Shown here: one piece after another, positions 24,481 to 35,519 of the stretch
How the letters are laid out: every line of letters starts with the position of its first letter
How positions within the stretch are numbered: the stretch's first letter is position 1
Source: Apiospora phragmitis
Lineage: Eukaryota; Ascomycota; Sordariomycetes; Amphisphaeriales; Apiosporaceae
DNA: 64,000 nucleotides
Direction of reading: 5' to 3'
NCBI GenBank assembly: GCA_038363925.1
Contig: JAQQWL010000005.1
Location: forward strand, 2,976,001-3,040,000
Position numbers and translations under genes: made by a program
Notes under the pieces: generated by a model
Seen by the model: the letters and a program-made list of their open reading frames with translations, nothing else
Database searches by the model: none
What the model was told of the DNA's origin: nothing

Positions 24481-24690
24481 TATTAAAATAGCAATAATTA
24501 AAGTTTTCTATATTACTTTTAAAAAGGTACTACGTACCTACGTATATAAACCCTTTTTTAATTTTATTAAAAGGGGCATACGATACCCCTTGTAGCTCGT
24601 ATTAAAAATATAGATAAAAATAATAGAATATAACGATTAAACCTCGATTAAACCCGGAACCTATACGTACGTACGAAAGCTCATTTAATA
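24481..24690 (+). repeat. 3' LTR of copia element C
   Basis: 210 bp, same orientation as the 5' LTR and followed directly by the CTAAG duplication. A purine tract (AAAAAAAGGGAAAAAGC) lies upstream near 24430-24450. Confidence 0.88.
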
Positions 24691-24695
24691 CTAAG

Positions 24696-25130
24696 GAGGA
24701 TTTCTTACCAGCGTTTTTAAAAGCGTTCTAGGCGATTTTTATTGTTTCGAATATATAAAAAAGCTTTTAAAAAATAAGACTCGTCTCGTATAATCCGGAA
24801 TATATTATTTTATAATTAAATATAAAGCTATATATTTTAATACCTCCGGGGATATCTTTCGGCTTATTTATCCCTTAAGAATTAAAAACTTTAAATAACT
24901 TAATTAAAACTTAATTTTAAATCGAATACGTTTAAAACCGTATTATATAATATTAAAATAACTTTTTAATATTTATTTTAATTAATTTTAATTAAATCGT
25001 TTAAGTTATAATGTAAATTATATACCGAGTTACTTTTTTAAAAAGTAAGAACGTAACACTTTAAAAGATAAATAAGATATTTAGCTAGCGCCGCCGTACG
25101 GAAAAAAACGATTATAACTTAAAAAATTAT
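24696..25130 (+). pseudogene. Pogo/Fot1-like transposase, C-terminal part
   Basis: Continues the transposase left of copia C: EDFLPAFLKAF, then AIFIVSNI and RLVSYNPEY, the usual end of the DDE domain ('F..a.f...nI...F...GlvP.nPe'). A proline-rich PPGISF region follows. Stops sit at Q codons (for example AFxAI). Beyond about 25130 the frame cannot be followed with confidence, although basic residues (AAVRKKT) fit the tail of such proteins. Confidence 0.8.
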
Positions 25131-25390
25131 GTCGTATATAAATTAAAAAAGACTTATAGTTTAAAAAAAAACATTAATAAATAATTATAAAACGAATCGC
25201 GTTAAAGGAATAATTATATAAAAACGTTTAAAACACGTTTATAACGTTATAGAATTTATAAAAAACTTAAATATAATACGTATACTTATTAAAATAATAT
25301 AAAAACCTTTAAAAATAATAATTATTAATATATTTCATTAGTTTTAAACGTTATAATCGGATTAATTTATAAGTTATAAAGCTTAATAAT

Positions 25391-25411
25391 AAAAAGTGCG
25401 CAGCTCGCTTA
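25391..25411 (+). repeat. Right terminal inverted repeat of the pogo element
   Basis: AAAAAGTGCGCAGCTCGCTTA, followed by TA. It is the reverse complement of the left end with a one-base difference. Confidence 0.82.
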
Positions 25412-25413
25412 TA

Positions 25414-26341
25414 AAATATATTAATAAAAAGGGGATTACTTAAACTTATTAATAGGGCAAGTGGGGCACAAGTTAAGGGGCTAAGTACTCAATACACGAG
25501 AGTAACCACTATCTATTTACTACCTCACTTTCATGCTATTATAAAATAGAATCCCACGCTTGCTAATTTTAGGCCTTAGAATAGCGCTTTCTCTTTTTAA
25601 GGTGTAATTAATTTAGTAATATACTTAAACTTTATAAAATTATTAAAAAAGGATTATATTTTACTAGAGATATTATATATAATTATAAGATAACTATATA
25701 AGTTAATAAGCTATCTCTTATAAGAGAACCCTAATAAGCCGAATTATATCAAGGACTGTAAAGTCAGGAAAATAAGACACAGTGGCAGACAACAAAGCTA
25801 TCTAGACAATGGCTCGAGAGAATCACTGGACCCATGATAAAGGCTTTAAAGGTAGAAGGACTAGCGTTCCTAACACTTGAGCCAGACCGCCAAATTATCC
25901 CTAAAGGCTTGGTGGCGATGGTCCAAAAAAAGAAAAACATGACTATCCGGGAGGTGCAAGTGGTTGTGCTACGGGTATCCAGCCATAAACCCTAAAGCGA
26001 CCCAGGTCACCCATGGGTGGTTCGCACGTAGTGAAAACACGGTGCTAGATTACATCGATACATGCACGTTATTACTTGTGACACAGCAATTATAGGCGGT
26101 CTTCTGATTCCATTAGCTATGAACTACCTTCTACCATTGCCATAGATGTTTGCCAGGGGCTCTATAGGTATGGCCAAATTCAGAGCTGCATGTGATTGAC
26201 CCTGAGGCCTCCAAGACCTCAGCTGCGACTTCAAGGGTCCATAGGCTGCGCCAAGGCTCAGGACAGCAGCCACTTCCACTCCTCGGTGCTTCCGTCAATG
26301 GTTTTCGGGAGTCCTGGTCTGCCTTCCCATCCAGGCCAGTC
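25414..26341. other. Region with no recognised gene upstream of the island
   Basis: The first 320 bases are AT-rich non-coding DNA. From about 25750 the base composition is normal, but no frame can be tied to a family. The minus frame 26349-26131 directly follows a good splice donor of the gene at 26342-27274 and might hold part of a later exon, but this is not supported by similarity. Confidence 0.4.
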
Positions 26342-27274
26342 TCACTCACCCAGGATAGCGAAGTGAAATTCGTACGGGTTAACGCTGTGGTCTATCCAAG
26401 CTTCTAAAACACGAAAGCCGCGACTCTCCTTGACAGAGATCACCCAGGCCCTGAGCTTTTGCTTGTTGGGATTCATCACCGTCTGCCGGTTGAGAAGGAT
26501 AATCAAAGCCTGTATCTCGCAAACTTCGATGGCGCCGGGGGTCTCTCGTCAGTCCAGTATCTTGATGACCGCTCCCATATCACCTACTTCAAGATCAAAC
26601 AAGTAGGTGTAGGCCTTGCAATGCTGCCGCTTGCCTTGAAGGTTATAGGCCGGTAAGTACAGCCCCCTCATGATGGAATCTCCTCGAAACTCGTCGTTCA
26701 ACTCAACGTTCACCGGAATCTTGAATGGGTACTGATTCGGCTTGATGTCACCCTCATGGGGATTGGCCAATTCTTCGACACTCAAGGGCGCACACCCACG
26801 CAAGTATCCGAAAACATCTTTTAGAATCTCCAAAACCTCGTCGGCGGTTTGTGCAAGCCAGTCGCCCAAGAGCCACAAAGGCTTAGGCCACAGATGATGG
26901 CTCGGATCATGCTTCAGCATTGCCAACTCCATGACCATAAGTGGACGAAACTGAGGTTGGAAGACTCGTCCGACAGTGCTTGTACGACTTGAGCTTCCTT
27001 GGAGGCTTGAGCTTTCTTGGGTGTTTCCTTTCGGGGTGCTTCCTTTCGGGGTGCTTCTTTGACTTGAGCTGCTTAATGGAAGATTTTCTTTCCCGGCGGG
27101 CGTCGCAGGGACGATAGAGCTTGGTACGGGAACTTGGGAGAAATCGTGTAGCCAGATTACTAGTTGTTTGTCTCGTTAAGCCTCATGCTGCTTGATCTTG
27201 ACAAAATTGGTCGCTGGTTGACCCTCGATCCATTTGAAAAGGGTAGTCCAATGCTGCTCCTCGAGGATAGCCAT
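26342..27274 (-). pseudogene. Hypothetical protein, two nonsense mutations in one long frame
   Basis: One minus-strand frame from ATG at 27274 runs about 310 codons. It begins MAILEEQHWTTLFKWIEGQP, passes a serine/threonine-rich linker with two STPKG repeats, and continues into a more ordered part (PLWLLGDWLAQTADEVLEIL, YPFKIPVNVELNDEF, LIILLNRQTVMNPNKQKL). Only two stops interrupt it: TAA at 27178-27176 and TGA at 26551-26549. Both are explained by C-to-T changes in CAA and CGA. The frame ends at CTGGGTGAGTGAG, which contains a strong 5' splice site, so a further exon probably lay to the left. I do not recognise the family, and no catalytic motif, membrane segment or signal peptide is visible. 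Confidence 0.6.
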
Positions 27275-27290
27275 CGTTCGACTTCGTAAC

Positions 27291-27352
27291 TGATTTCAGA
27301 TAGTAAAGAAAGCGTACTACCTGATTTCAAATAATAAAGAAAGCTTATTAAC
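27291..27352. repeat. Two tandem copies of a 31-bp unit
   Basis: CTGATTTCAGATAGTAAAG is repeated as CTGATTTCAAATAATAAAG, each followed by AAAGC and a short tail; a poorer third copy follows. It sits just upstream of the hypothetical gene's start, in its promoter region. The second copy carries three G-to-A changes relative to the first. Confidence 0.65.
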
Positions 27353-27677
27353 TAAATTCAGATTAATAGAAATGGCCGAAGAAAAAGGGTTGTAATCTAT
27401 AATCGAGTGAGTAGTAAAAAGTTGAATCGATTTCGTCGAGACGAGTTTATAAAGATGCTGTGGATCGGACTAGACGATTATTACCTTTAATTAAGAGATT
27501 TTTTAAATTCGATTTTTTAATTTTAACTTAATCTAGGGTCTCTTTTATACGTTATATGCTTTTAATTAATTTAAATTTCGAATTTAAATTAATTTATACC
27601 CTTCGCTTTTTCGTGGTTTTATAAGCTTTAATTTCTCTTTTAAAGACTATTTATAATTTCGTATTAATTTCTCTTTT
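27353..27677. other. AT-rich spacer, no gene seen
   Basis: Transition from the normal-composition island to AT-rich DNA. The sequence AAAGACTATTTATAATTTCG at about 27644 recurs on the other side of the solo LTR at 27678-27884, a direct repeat longer than a target duplication. Confidence 0.5.
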
Positions 27678-27884
27678 TATTAAAACAGCTAAAACTAAAG
27701 ATATTTATATTACTCTAATAAGGGTGCTATATACCTGCGCGCACGAACCCCTTTTATATTTTATTAAAAGGGGTATACAATGCCCCTTGTAACTAGGACT
27801 ATAAATAAGTATAAATAATAAAATATAATAATATAACACTACTTAAACCCTTATTTATACGTATGTATAAAAGCTTATTTACTA
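27678..27884 (+). repeat. Solo LTR, copia-related subfamily 2
   Basis: 207 bp with the family ends, but differing from the main LTR by AACAGCTAAAAC in place of AATAGCAGGAAC and by a different right third. Flanked by CTTTT and CTTTC, a 5-bp duplication with one C-to-T change. No internal element sequence adjoins it, so it is a solo LTR left by recombination. Confidence 0.82.
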
Positions 27885-28217
27885 CTTTCAAAGACTATTT
27901 ATAATTTCGTATTAATTAATAAATAATCTTTTTTGTTATCTTTTTAAATCTTTTTAAATAGCTAGCTTTATATAATAAAGTGGGTTTAATTTTATTAATA
28001 AAAGTATTAAATCTAGCGCTTAAAATTTAATATATTTTTTTAATATTAATTATAATATATTATTAACTAAAGGAGTTTAAATAAGTATAAAAGCTTTATT
28101 TTAATTAATTAATGCCTGTGTTATTTTTTCCGGTCACTTTTAATTATTATATTTGAATAAAAAAAGGTTAATAAATAGCTTAGTAATATATATAAATTAA
28201 AAACTATTATTATATTA
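27885..28217. other. AT-rich spacer, no gene seen
   Basis: Low-complexity AT-rich DNA before copia E. No frame and no repeat end is recognisable. Confidence 0.45.
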
Positions 28218-28425
28218 TATTAAATAAGCTGTTCGTACGTATAGGGGTTCCGGGTTTAATCGAGGTTATATTATTATATTCTTATTATTTACATCTATTT
28301 TTAATACGAGCTGCGAAAGGTATTATATACCCGTCTTTATAAAATAGAAAAGGGGTTTGTACGCGTAAGTACGTAACACTTTTTTTAAAATAGTATTAAA
28401 AACCTTAGTTCTTAATATTTTAATA
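28218..28425 (-). repeat. 3' LTR of copia element E
   Basis: 208 bp, RIP-altered, followed by reversed purine tract and RNase H-proximal sequence up to 28815. Confidence 0.85.
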
Positions 28426-28815
28426 TTAGTAGTTTTTATATTAATAATAAACTTAGCTAGATCCTCTTTTTAAAACGAGTCTTTTTTTTATAAGAGTCTC
28501 GTACGAATAGGTTATATTAATCCGGTATTAGATACCTACTTAAGTCGTATAAGTAATATTATACGTTTTTAACGTTAATTTTATTAAATAATAAATCTTT
28601 TTAATTAATTATTTTAATCGTTTAAAAATATAATAATAATAAGTTCGCCGTCGTATATCGAGATATGTTATACCTCGTTAAAAAAGAAGATATCTCTTTT
28701 TTTTCTTTTTTTTCTTTTCCCTTTTTTTTATTCGCTATGCGAGTCTAGTCTCTCGACGTACGCTTCTACGCGTATGGCTAATTTATTAATTAATATTAAT
28801 TACTCGAGGTCTTTA

Positions 28816-29022
28816 TATTAAATAAGCTTTTGTAGGTACGTATAAATAGGGGTTTAAGTAGTATTATATTATTATATTTTATTATTTATATTTATTTATA
28901 ATACTAGCTACGAGGGGTATTATATACCCCTCTTAATAAAATAGAAAAGGGGTTCGTACGCGCAGGTATATAATACTCTTTTTAAAGTAATATAAACAGC
29001 TTTAATTCTAGCTATTCTAATA
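28816..29022 (-). repeat. Solo LTR (subfamily 2) inside copia E
   Basis: 207 bp. Flanked by a perfect duplication CTTTA (28811-28815 and 29023-29027). Removing it restores the copia sequence 'GAGG-TCTTTATTTAAAGA' seen in elements A and B. Confidence 0.87.
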
Positions 29023-29047
29023 CTTTATTTAAAGATTTTTTAGTAAA

Positions 29048-29253
29048 TGTTAGAATAGCAGGAACTGAGGTCTTCCATATTACCCTAAAAGGGGTGCTAC
29101 GTACCTACGCGTACGAACCCCTTTCTATTTTATAAAAAGGGGCATACGATACCCTTCGTAGCTAATAGAGAAGATAGATATAAATAATAAAATAAGAACG
29201 ATTAAACCCCGATTAAAACCGGAATTATTATATATACGAGAGCTTATTTAATA
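29048..29253 (+). repeat. 5' LTR of copia element D
   Basis: 206 bp. The leader downstream contains the conserved GAGAATTTCCGCCC stretch near 29350. Confidence 0.9.
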
Positions 29254-29544
29254 TTAATTAATAATTACTTATAGCGATTATAAATTCATAAGAGTAAAGA
29301 GACGGTTTTACGCCTTTACCAACGTAAGGGCGACCGTATTAAAGAGCCCCGAGAATTTCCGCCCGTTAAAAATTCGGAGGAAGAGCCGAACTGAATTAAC
29401 TATACGAGGAGGAACCCTTTTCTTTAAATATATATTATAAAGAAGAGACTAGGTTTTAAATTATACGCGAAATTAGCTAAGCTATATATAATTATATATT
29501 TAAATAATTTTATTATACGATTTATAAAATAATAACCCTTATTA

Positions 29545-32419
29545 AAAATAGAGTTAATTACGGTCGGCGAATCGGGACCGAGCCCGGATATATCGAACCT
29601 AAATAAACCGACGATTTTAAACCCCGAACTATTTATATATAAAAAAGTTTTTTAAAATATCGGGATCTTTTTAATAATTTAAAAAAAGAACGATAACCTC
29701 GTTTTTTAAAAATTCGAACTTTTAAAAATATTTTCCGAAAAAATAATATTTAAACTATTTACGACGTACCTTATATAATATTTTTTAAAATTTTATATAT
29801 TAAAAAGTAAAAAAAATATTCCTTTAGAAAGTATTTAATATAAAGTTTTAAAAATAGATTAAATATTAATTCTATTAAATTAACCGTATATTTTAAAAAA
29901 AGCTTTATTATTATTTCGAAAAAAACGAAATTAATATATTAATAAACGGATTTTTTAAAAATAAGCTCGTATAATTAATATTACCGGCCGCTCTTATATA
30001 TTAATAGGACTGACCGGCAAAACCGATTTCGGAAACCCGAAAAAGGATATTCTATACTCTTTTTTAAAATAAATAATTAAATAACCGCCACCTAAGCGAA
30101 AGATACCCGGTCTCTATACGGAGTAATCGTTCGCGATATTACGGGACACTTTAGGCCCGACGTCTAACTTTAAATTTCTAAATACCTAAACGTCGTAAAA
30201 TATCGTCCCTTTTCTTTTTCTAACTCCGGTACCGCCGGACTAGACCGTATAATTATTTAGTCCAGTGTACGTTACGAAATACGATATCCTTCTAAGCCGA
30301 GCTATTTATAACGGTAAAATCGATCAAAATAAGGTCGTTACCTTCTCGAAGGTATAGAGAAAGGAAAAGAACTATACCGGCAAGCTATACGATATCTTTT
30401 ATAATAAAGTATAGATATTTATCGGAACATACCGACGGCTAGATATATTAAAAAACTAATATTATACAGTCTTCCTAGATATTTTTCCCGGCCGTGCGGA
30501 GGTATTTTATCTTAATTATATCGGACTTAAAAAGAGATAAAACAAGATATATTATTTAATAAATTCATATTTTAATATAATAATAAATTACGTATAATAT
30601 TTTACGGATTAAACGATAACTTCTTTTATATAAATAAAAAATAAGAACGCCGAGAAATAACTTATTAAGATTTTAAAAATTCTATTAAATAAGCTTTAGC
30701 TCGTATAACGAGCTTTTAAAAAAGGGATTCGAAAAAGAGATCGCTTTTTATACCTCCGTTAAAAAAGCTTATTAAAAAGTTCCGGAACTTTTATTAACCT
30801 TTATCTATTAAAAGCTAATATATAAAGCGTTATTTTCGGACTTTCGCGTATTATTAAATATAGTAGCAGATTAAAAGATTTCGGAATAATATTTAACGGA
30901 GGAATTATATTAAAACTTAGCTAAAAATATATACTTAATTAATAAACGGTTTATAAATAATTATATAAAAAAACTAATTAATTTATAATAATAAATTATT
31001 ATATAATAACCGATTATTAAGATAAAAAAGAATCTAGCGACCCGCCGGTACTTTTTAATTAAAATTATTATATAAAAACCGGAAGTTCGAATAAAAAACC
31101 TACTAAATCTGCTATAAAAAAGGCTATTGATTAATAAACCACTTAACCGAAGAGTAGTTCCGAGTAAAGAACTAATATCTTTAAATGTGCGATAGTATCG
31201 AATAAGACCCCTTTTCTTAAAATAAGTACGAAACGTTCGTTTAGAATTAAGAAGAGGATAAAAAAAAGCTAAAAGATAACGAAAAGGAGTACGAGTACCT
31301 CGATCTAGAAAATATATAATAAAGTATTACTTACTTAATAGACGCCGCGTTCTATTACTGGCTTATTAGCGAGGATATTTATTTAAAAACTATTATACGG
31401 GCCGACTAATTTAATCTTAATAACCCGTATAGCTAGACTTATTAAAGAGAGCTTTAAAATACCGGCGCCACCTTATTTTTAATAATCGGAAAGCTTTAAA
31501 TAGAGGCTTATATATAAAAGAACCTAGACGTATAAATTAATTAAACGCTAAAAAGCGCCGAGATTAAGTTCGGAAGTTTAAAACTTATTTTATTAATTAA
31601 AATAATCGATATATAGAATTTATTAAAAATAATAAGGTATTATATCTTAAATATTATAACTTTTTTTTTATTTTCGTTATATAATACCGATTAGCTTAAA
31701 ATATATTATAATAATATCTTTAATTTTATTATATAAAAGAATAACGAAATATTTTTTATAATTAAAAACTAGGGATACCTATTTTTTAATATTAACCGTA
31801 TAAAAATAACGTTATATTTTACTAAAGGATAGCTTCGATACCTTTATTAACGTTTTAAATACCCTCGTATAAAAAAGCATTATATTCTTTTAAAGAACGC
31901 CGGCTACGACGACGTCGACTTTACTATTCTCGACGAGATTTAAAAGTTCTATTCTTACTATTAAGCGTACGATCCGGTATTATAAAGATTTAAATTCTCG
32001 TTATAAAATGAATACGATTTTAATTACGAGATTATTATAAATATTATTTATATTACCGAATAAAATATACTTTACGTAATCGATTCGAATACGTTTTTTT
32101 AAACTGTTATATTCCTATATTCGCTTAGCGTATAAAATACTTAAAATACTCTTTATAAATACTAGATATATATATACTAAAAACCCTTTAATTATATCTC
32201 GCATAATCTAGGTATACACTTTTAAAAAGAATTTCGGGACTATATATAAATAATAGGAATTACTTATAAATAAATACTTATTAAAACCTATTAAGTAATA
32301 AATAAAATCGAACGAGTATATATTTTATTATATAAGGCCATCGATATCTTATAAAAGGATTTCGGTTATTATATAAATATCGAAATAATACTTTAAATAA
32401 TAAGAAAAGTATTAAATAA
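29545..32419 (+). pseudogene. Copia D gag, protease and first half of integrase
   Basis: Gag region from about 29545 (ESGPSPD-like start, degraded ATG). A CCHC-like knuckle with surviving C-Y-K-K-G lies near 31120. Protease NTGA is near 31460. The pre-integrase zinc region has RFKYPRIKKHY near 31860 and the YSYYxAY remnant of CxxC near 31950. The integrase core follows with FNYEIIINIIYI and VIDSN (about 32020-32090). Gypsy F entered at 32420-32424, cutting the integrase. Confidence 0.8.
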
Positions 32420-32424
32420 CATAA

Positions 32425-33097
32425 TATTATAACCTAGCCTAATTATACGGCCTAGACCCACTTTTACGGAATGGCTCGATAATACCCCGCGGCGCGTACT
32501 AGCTTTATGAACCTAGACGACCCCTCTACGACCAACGCACGGCGTACGTAATAGGCATAAGACCACTATTACCCCGAGTACGCGAGGCTAAAGGACCGAC
32601 ACGTAAAACTATAGTAAAGAACGATTATCGGACAGTACTAAACGTGTTTAGAATAGCGCTAGGCGTACCCGGAAGGCGACTACGGCGGAACGGGATCACG
32701 TAACGGATTTAGGGATCTAGAGCAGATCCTAAGATCCGGGAAGAGAGGATCTGCTGGATCTAAACAGATCTAATAGATTTAGGATAATCGATAAAAGAGA
32801 GATTAAATATATAACGATAAACGTTTCTTATATATTTTATATAAATATTTTTTATTTTAATAATTAATTTAAATATTAATTTAATTTATTAATTAAATAT
32901 ATTATTTTAATAATTTTATTAAAAATATTTTTAAATTAACGTACTTCGGTTATCTTTTATTTTTACGGTTATTATGTATTATATCGATAAGAGCGGACTT
33001 TTATTATATATTTAAATACTTTTTTATATTATTAAATATAAACTTTTCGGTATGTTTTATTAAGTTTCTTTTTAAACCTTTAATAATGTTCGTTATA
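32425..33097 (+). repeat. 5' LTR of gypsy F
   Basis: 673 bp, ends TATTATAACC...CGTTATA, RIP forms of TGTTATAACC...CGTTACA. Contains a hairpin at 32728-32762 built from AGCAGATCCT and AGGATCTGCT. It shares its 3' part with the LTRs of G but has a different 5' part. Confidence 0.9.
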
Positions 33098-33162
33098 TTT
33101 TAATCGTTCTTATTTTTATAAATTATTACTTAAACTTTTAAATAATAATACCTATAAAAATT

Positions 33163-35300
33163 ATATTTATACCTAAACTTAATAATACCCCTCGCTACGG
33201 GAAGGCCCCTATTACTATCGTAAGCACCTTTTAACGAGATTTCGTTATAGAGGTAAATAGCGACGATAATAACGACGGCCTTATTCGATAAGCGTTAATT
33301 AAACGAATTAAAGAATTTAAATAAAAAAGCGCTAATTATTAATATTATTATACTAAGCTCGAAAAAAAACGTAATACCTTCTTAATAAAAAAAAACTTAA
33401 AATAAATACCCGATATTAATAAGTTACGCGAAGAAGTACGTTTTCTCTATACCGCCGTTAATATTATTTAAACCCTTATCGCTTTAAAAAAAAGAATAAA
33501 GATTAGTTTACTTACGTTATTTAATAAAACGAGCGGGACCTTCCGAGGGTTCCTCGTTTAAATTAAAACTTATTAATAATTTTATAAAAAAATATTCGAA
33601 AACCTTATTTAATAAGTTATTTACGCCGCCTCGTTTTTTAAAAATAAAGTATTTATTTAGTTTAAACCTTATTTTAATAAACTTATAAAAAACGATTAAT
33701 AAATCGAACTATACCGTATAAAAGTATAACGTATTTTCGGAAGTTACGATAGCTTCGAGAACGTTTTTAAATTATTTTTTTAAGACCTCGACGAAAAACG
33801 ATAAGTAAAAAGAGAGCTTAAAACTTTTAAATAGAAAAGATTAACCGCCTTTTATACCGCCGAGTTCTAATATATTATAACTCGACTAAACTATACCGAA
33901 GTTATTAAAATTATAATATATTATTAAAGGTTAAAAGAGGATATTAAAAACGAACTTAGCCGGCTTAATACCTCTAATAATTTCTTTTCGTATATAAAGT
34001 TTATAATTAAAATCGATACTCGTATATATAAACGACGCCACGAAAAGTAAGGCGAATAATAATAATAAACTAATCGAATTTAAGTTAATATAAAACAATT
34101 ATATTATTATTATAATATATAATTTAAAAGTATTACAGCGTATAGTTATTATAATAAACTTATAAACTTCGATATTATTAAATACGATAAAAACAATAAA
34201 AACGATAAAAAATAGAATATTATTTATTATAATTATTATAAAAAAGAATATTACGTTAAAAAATATTACGGACCGAAAAGGGTATTTTAACGTGTTTTAA
34301 AAAAATAATAAATTAACGCTACTAAGAGTAAAGCTACCCCTATACCAGTTATTAAAAGAAGTAGCGCTATTACCGAATACGGCAGCCTATCCTGGATAGC
34401 CTGTTACGACGATAGGTATACCCTCTACCGAGCGGATAAGGAAAGAACCGGATAGTTCCTTAGGGCCCCGAAAATAAAAAGGAGCCTTAACCGGAGCGTC
34501 GTTATAATAAGTAGAGATTTCGCCCTAATTTACGATCTCGCCTCCGATAGCTCTAATAATAGCGATAAAACTATTAGCTAATAAGAGTAACCGGCTAACC
34601 ACGAACGATTAATCGGTATACTAATAAAGGAACTCGTAAACGAGATTACAGGGTCTAGGAACCTTAGGAACGACGGATAGCTAGCTATCCTAAACGTTCC
34701 CTGCTTAGACTTAAAATACCTGCGCTAAGTATTTATTACGGTAAGATTTAATTAAAAAGTCCGCGGTAACTACGTAATAAGCGATAATCCTCGGATCTTT
34801 TTTATAAGCGAAATATATTTTATATTCTTATAAATTTTATATATATATAATACTTATATAAAATATTTTATAAAAAAACTTAAAAACGAATAGTTTTTTT
34901 AACGAATTAATAAACAAGTTATTACGAATTTATACCCCGATTACACGATTAAGAGAATTAAAACGTTAATTTTTAGTAAACAACGCGCGTATTTATTAAT
35001 ATAAAAAGATTTAAAATAATTATAAAAATATTATTTAAAAAAACGGGATTAAAAAGAATACTTCGAAAACTAATACCTTAAATACGCCTAAAAAAAATCG
35101 CGAGCTTATAAACGTTTAAAGGAAAATACTTAATACTTTTAAAACGTATAGGTATACGCTTAACGAAAATTTTTTTTTATTTTAATTAAGGATTTATAAA
35201 GCGCTTATAAATTCTAACGAACTTAATAAACTTCCGAATTACCCGAAAAACCCGAATTTTAAGCGCTAAAAATAATACTATATACGGGGAGGGGTATAGA
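33163..35300 (+). pseudogene. Gypsy F gag
   Basis: The start codon is now ATA at 33163, aligned to the intact ATG of gypsy G. The acidic EVNSDDNNDG matches DLDSDEDSDDG of G. The retrotransposon-gag domain follows, with RLxYTEV near 33885. A CCHC knuckle has lost all its cysteines (TGT/TGC to TAT) near 34225-34265 (YNYYKKEYYVKKYYGPKR). The capsid protein would package element RNA. Stops occur throughout. Confidence 0.78.
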
Positions 35301-35519
35301 AACACCTCCGCCGGCGTATCGAGAAGCTCCCTATAAAAAAAAAGAGAACGATAATAACGATAGAACGATCGGTCGTAAGATTTTATTACTTATTTAAAAA
35401 AATATCGGTCGGGAAATAAACGCCGCCGAATATAAAAAAATAGTACTAGGCGGACTAAGAAAGGTTTCTATATTAAATAACGGATAACCGAGTTATTTAT
35501 AAATATATTATTTTAATAA

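Larger units (their letters stand above)
12641..24690 (+). mobile_element. Full-length copia element C, split by element B
   Basis: Direct LTRs of 210 bp bound it, and a perfect target duplication CTAAG flanks it (12636-12640 and 24691-24695). Removing B and its duplication leaves about 6.0 kb. Coding strand is plus. The integrase-to-RT border continues across B. It sits inside the pogo transposase, restoring that reading frame when removed. Confidence 0.92.
11533..25411 (+). mobile_element. Pogo/Fot1-like DNA transposon, split by nested copia elements
   Basis: Inverted ends read TAAGYGAGCTGCGCACTTTT on the left and its reverse complement on the right, each next to a TA dinucleotide, the target duplicated by Tc1/mariner/pogo elements. 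A transposase of the CENP-B-HTH plus DDE type lies inside. After removing copia C (with B inside it) the element is about 1.8 kb, the usual size for Fot1-type transposons. Transposase frames carry many RIP-type stops. It is the oldest insertion of this cluster, because C lies inside it. Confidence 0.85.

Noticed and set aside
26131..26407. Open frames on both strands
   Set aside because: No family similarity; they directly follow a splice donor of the minus-strand gene and are probably intron or untranslated sequence.
27291..27352. CRISPR-like repeat
   Set aside because: Direct tandem copies without spacers, in a fungal nuclear context.
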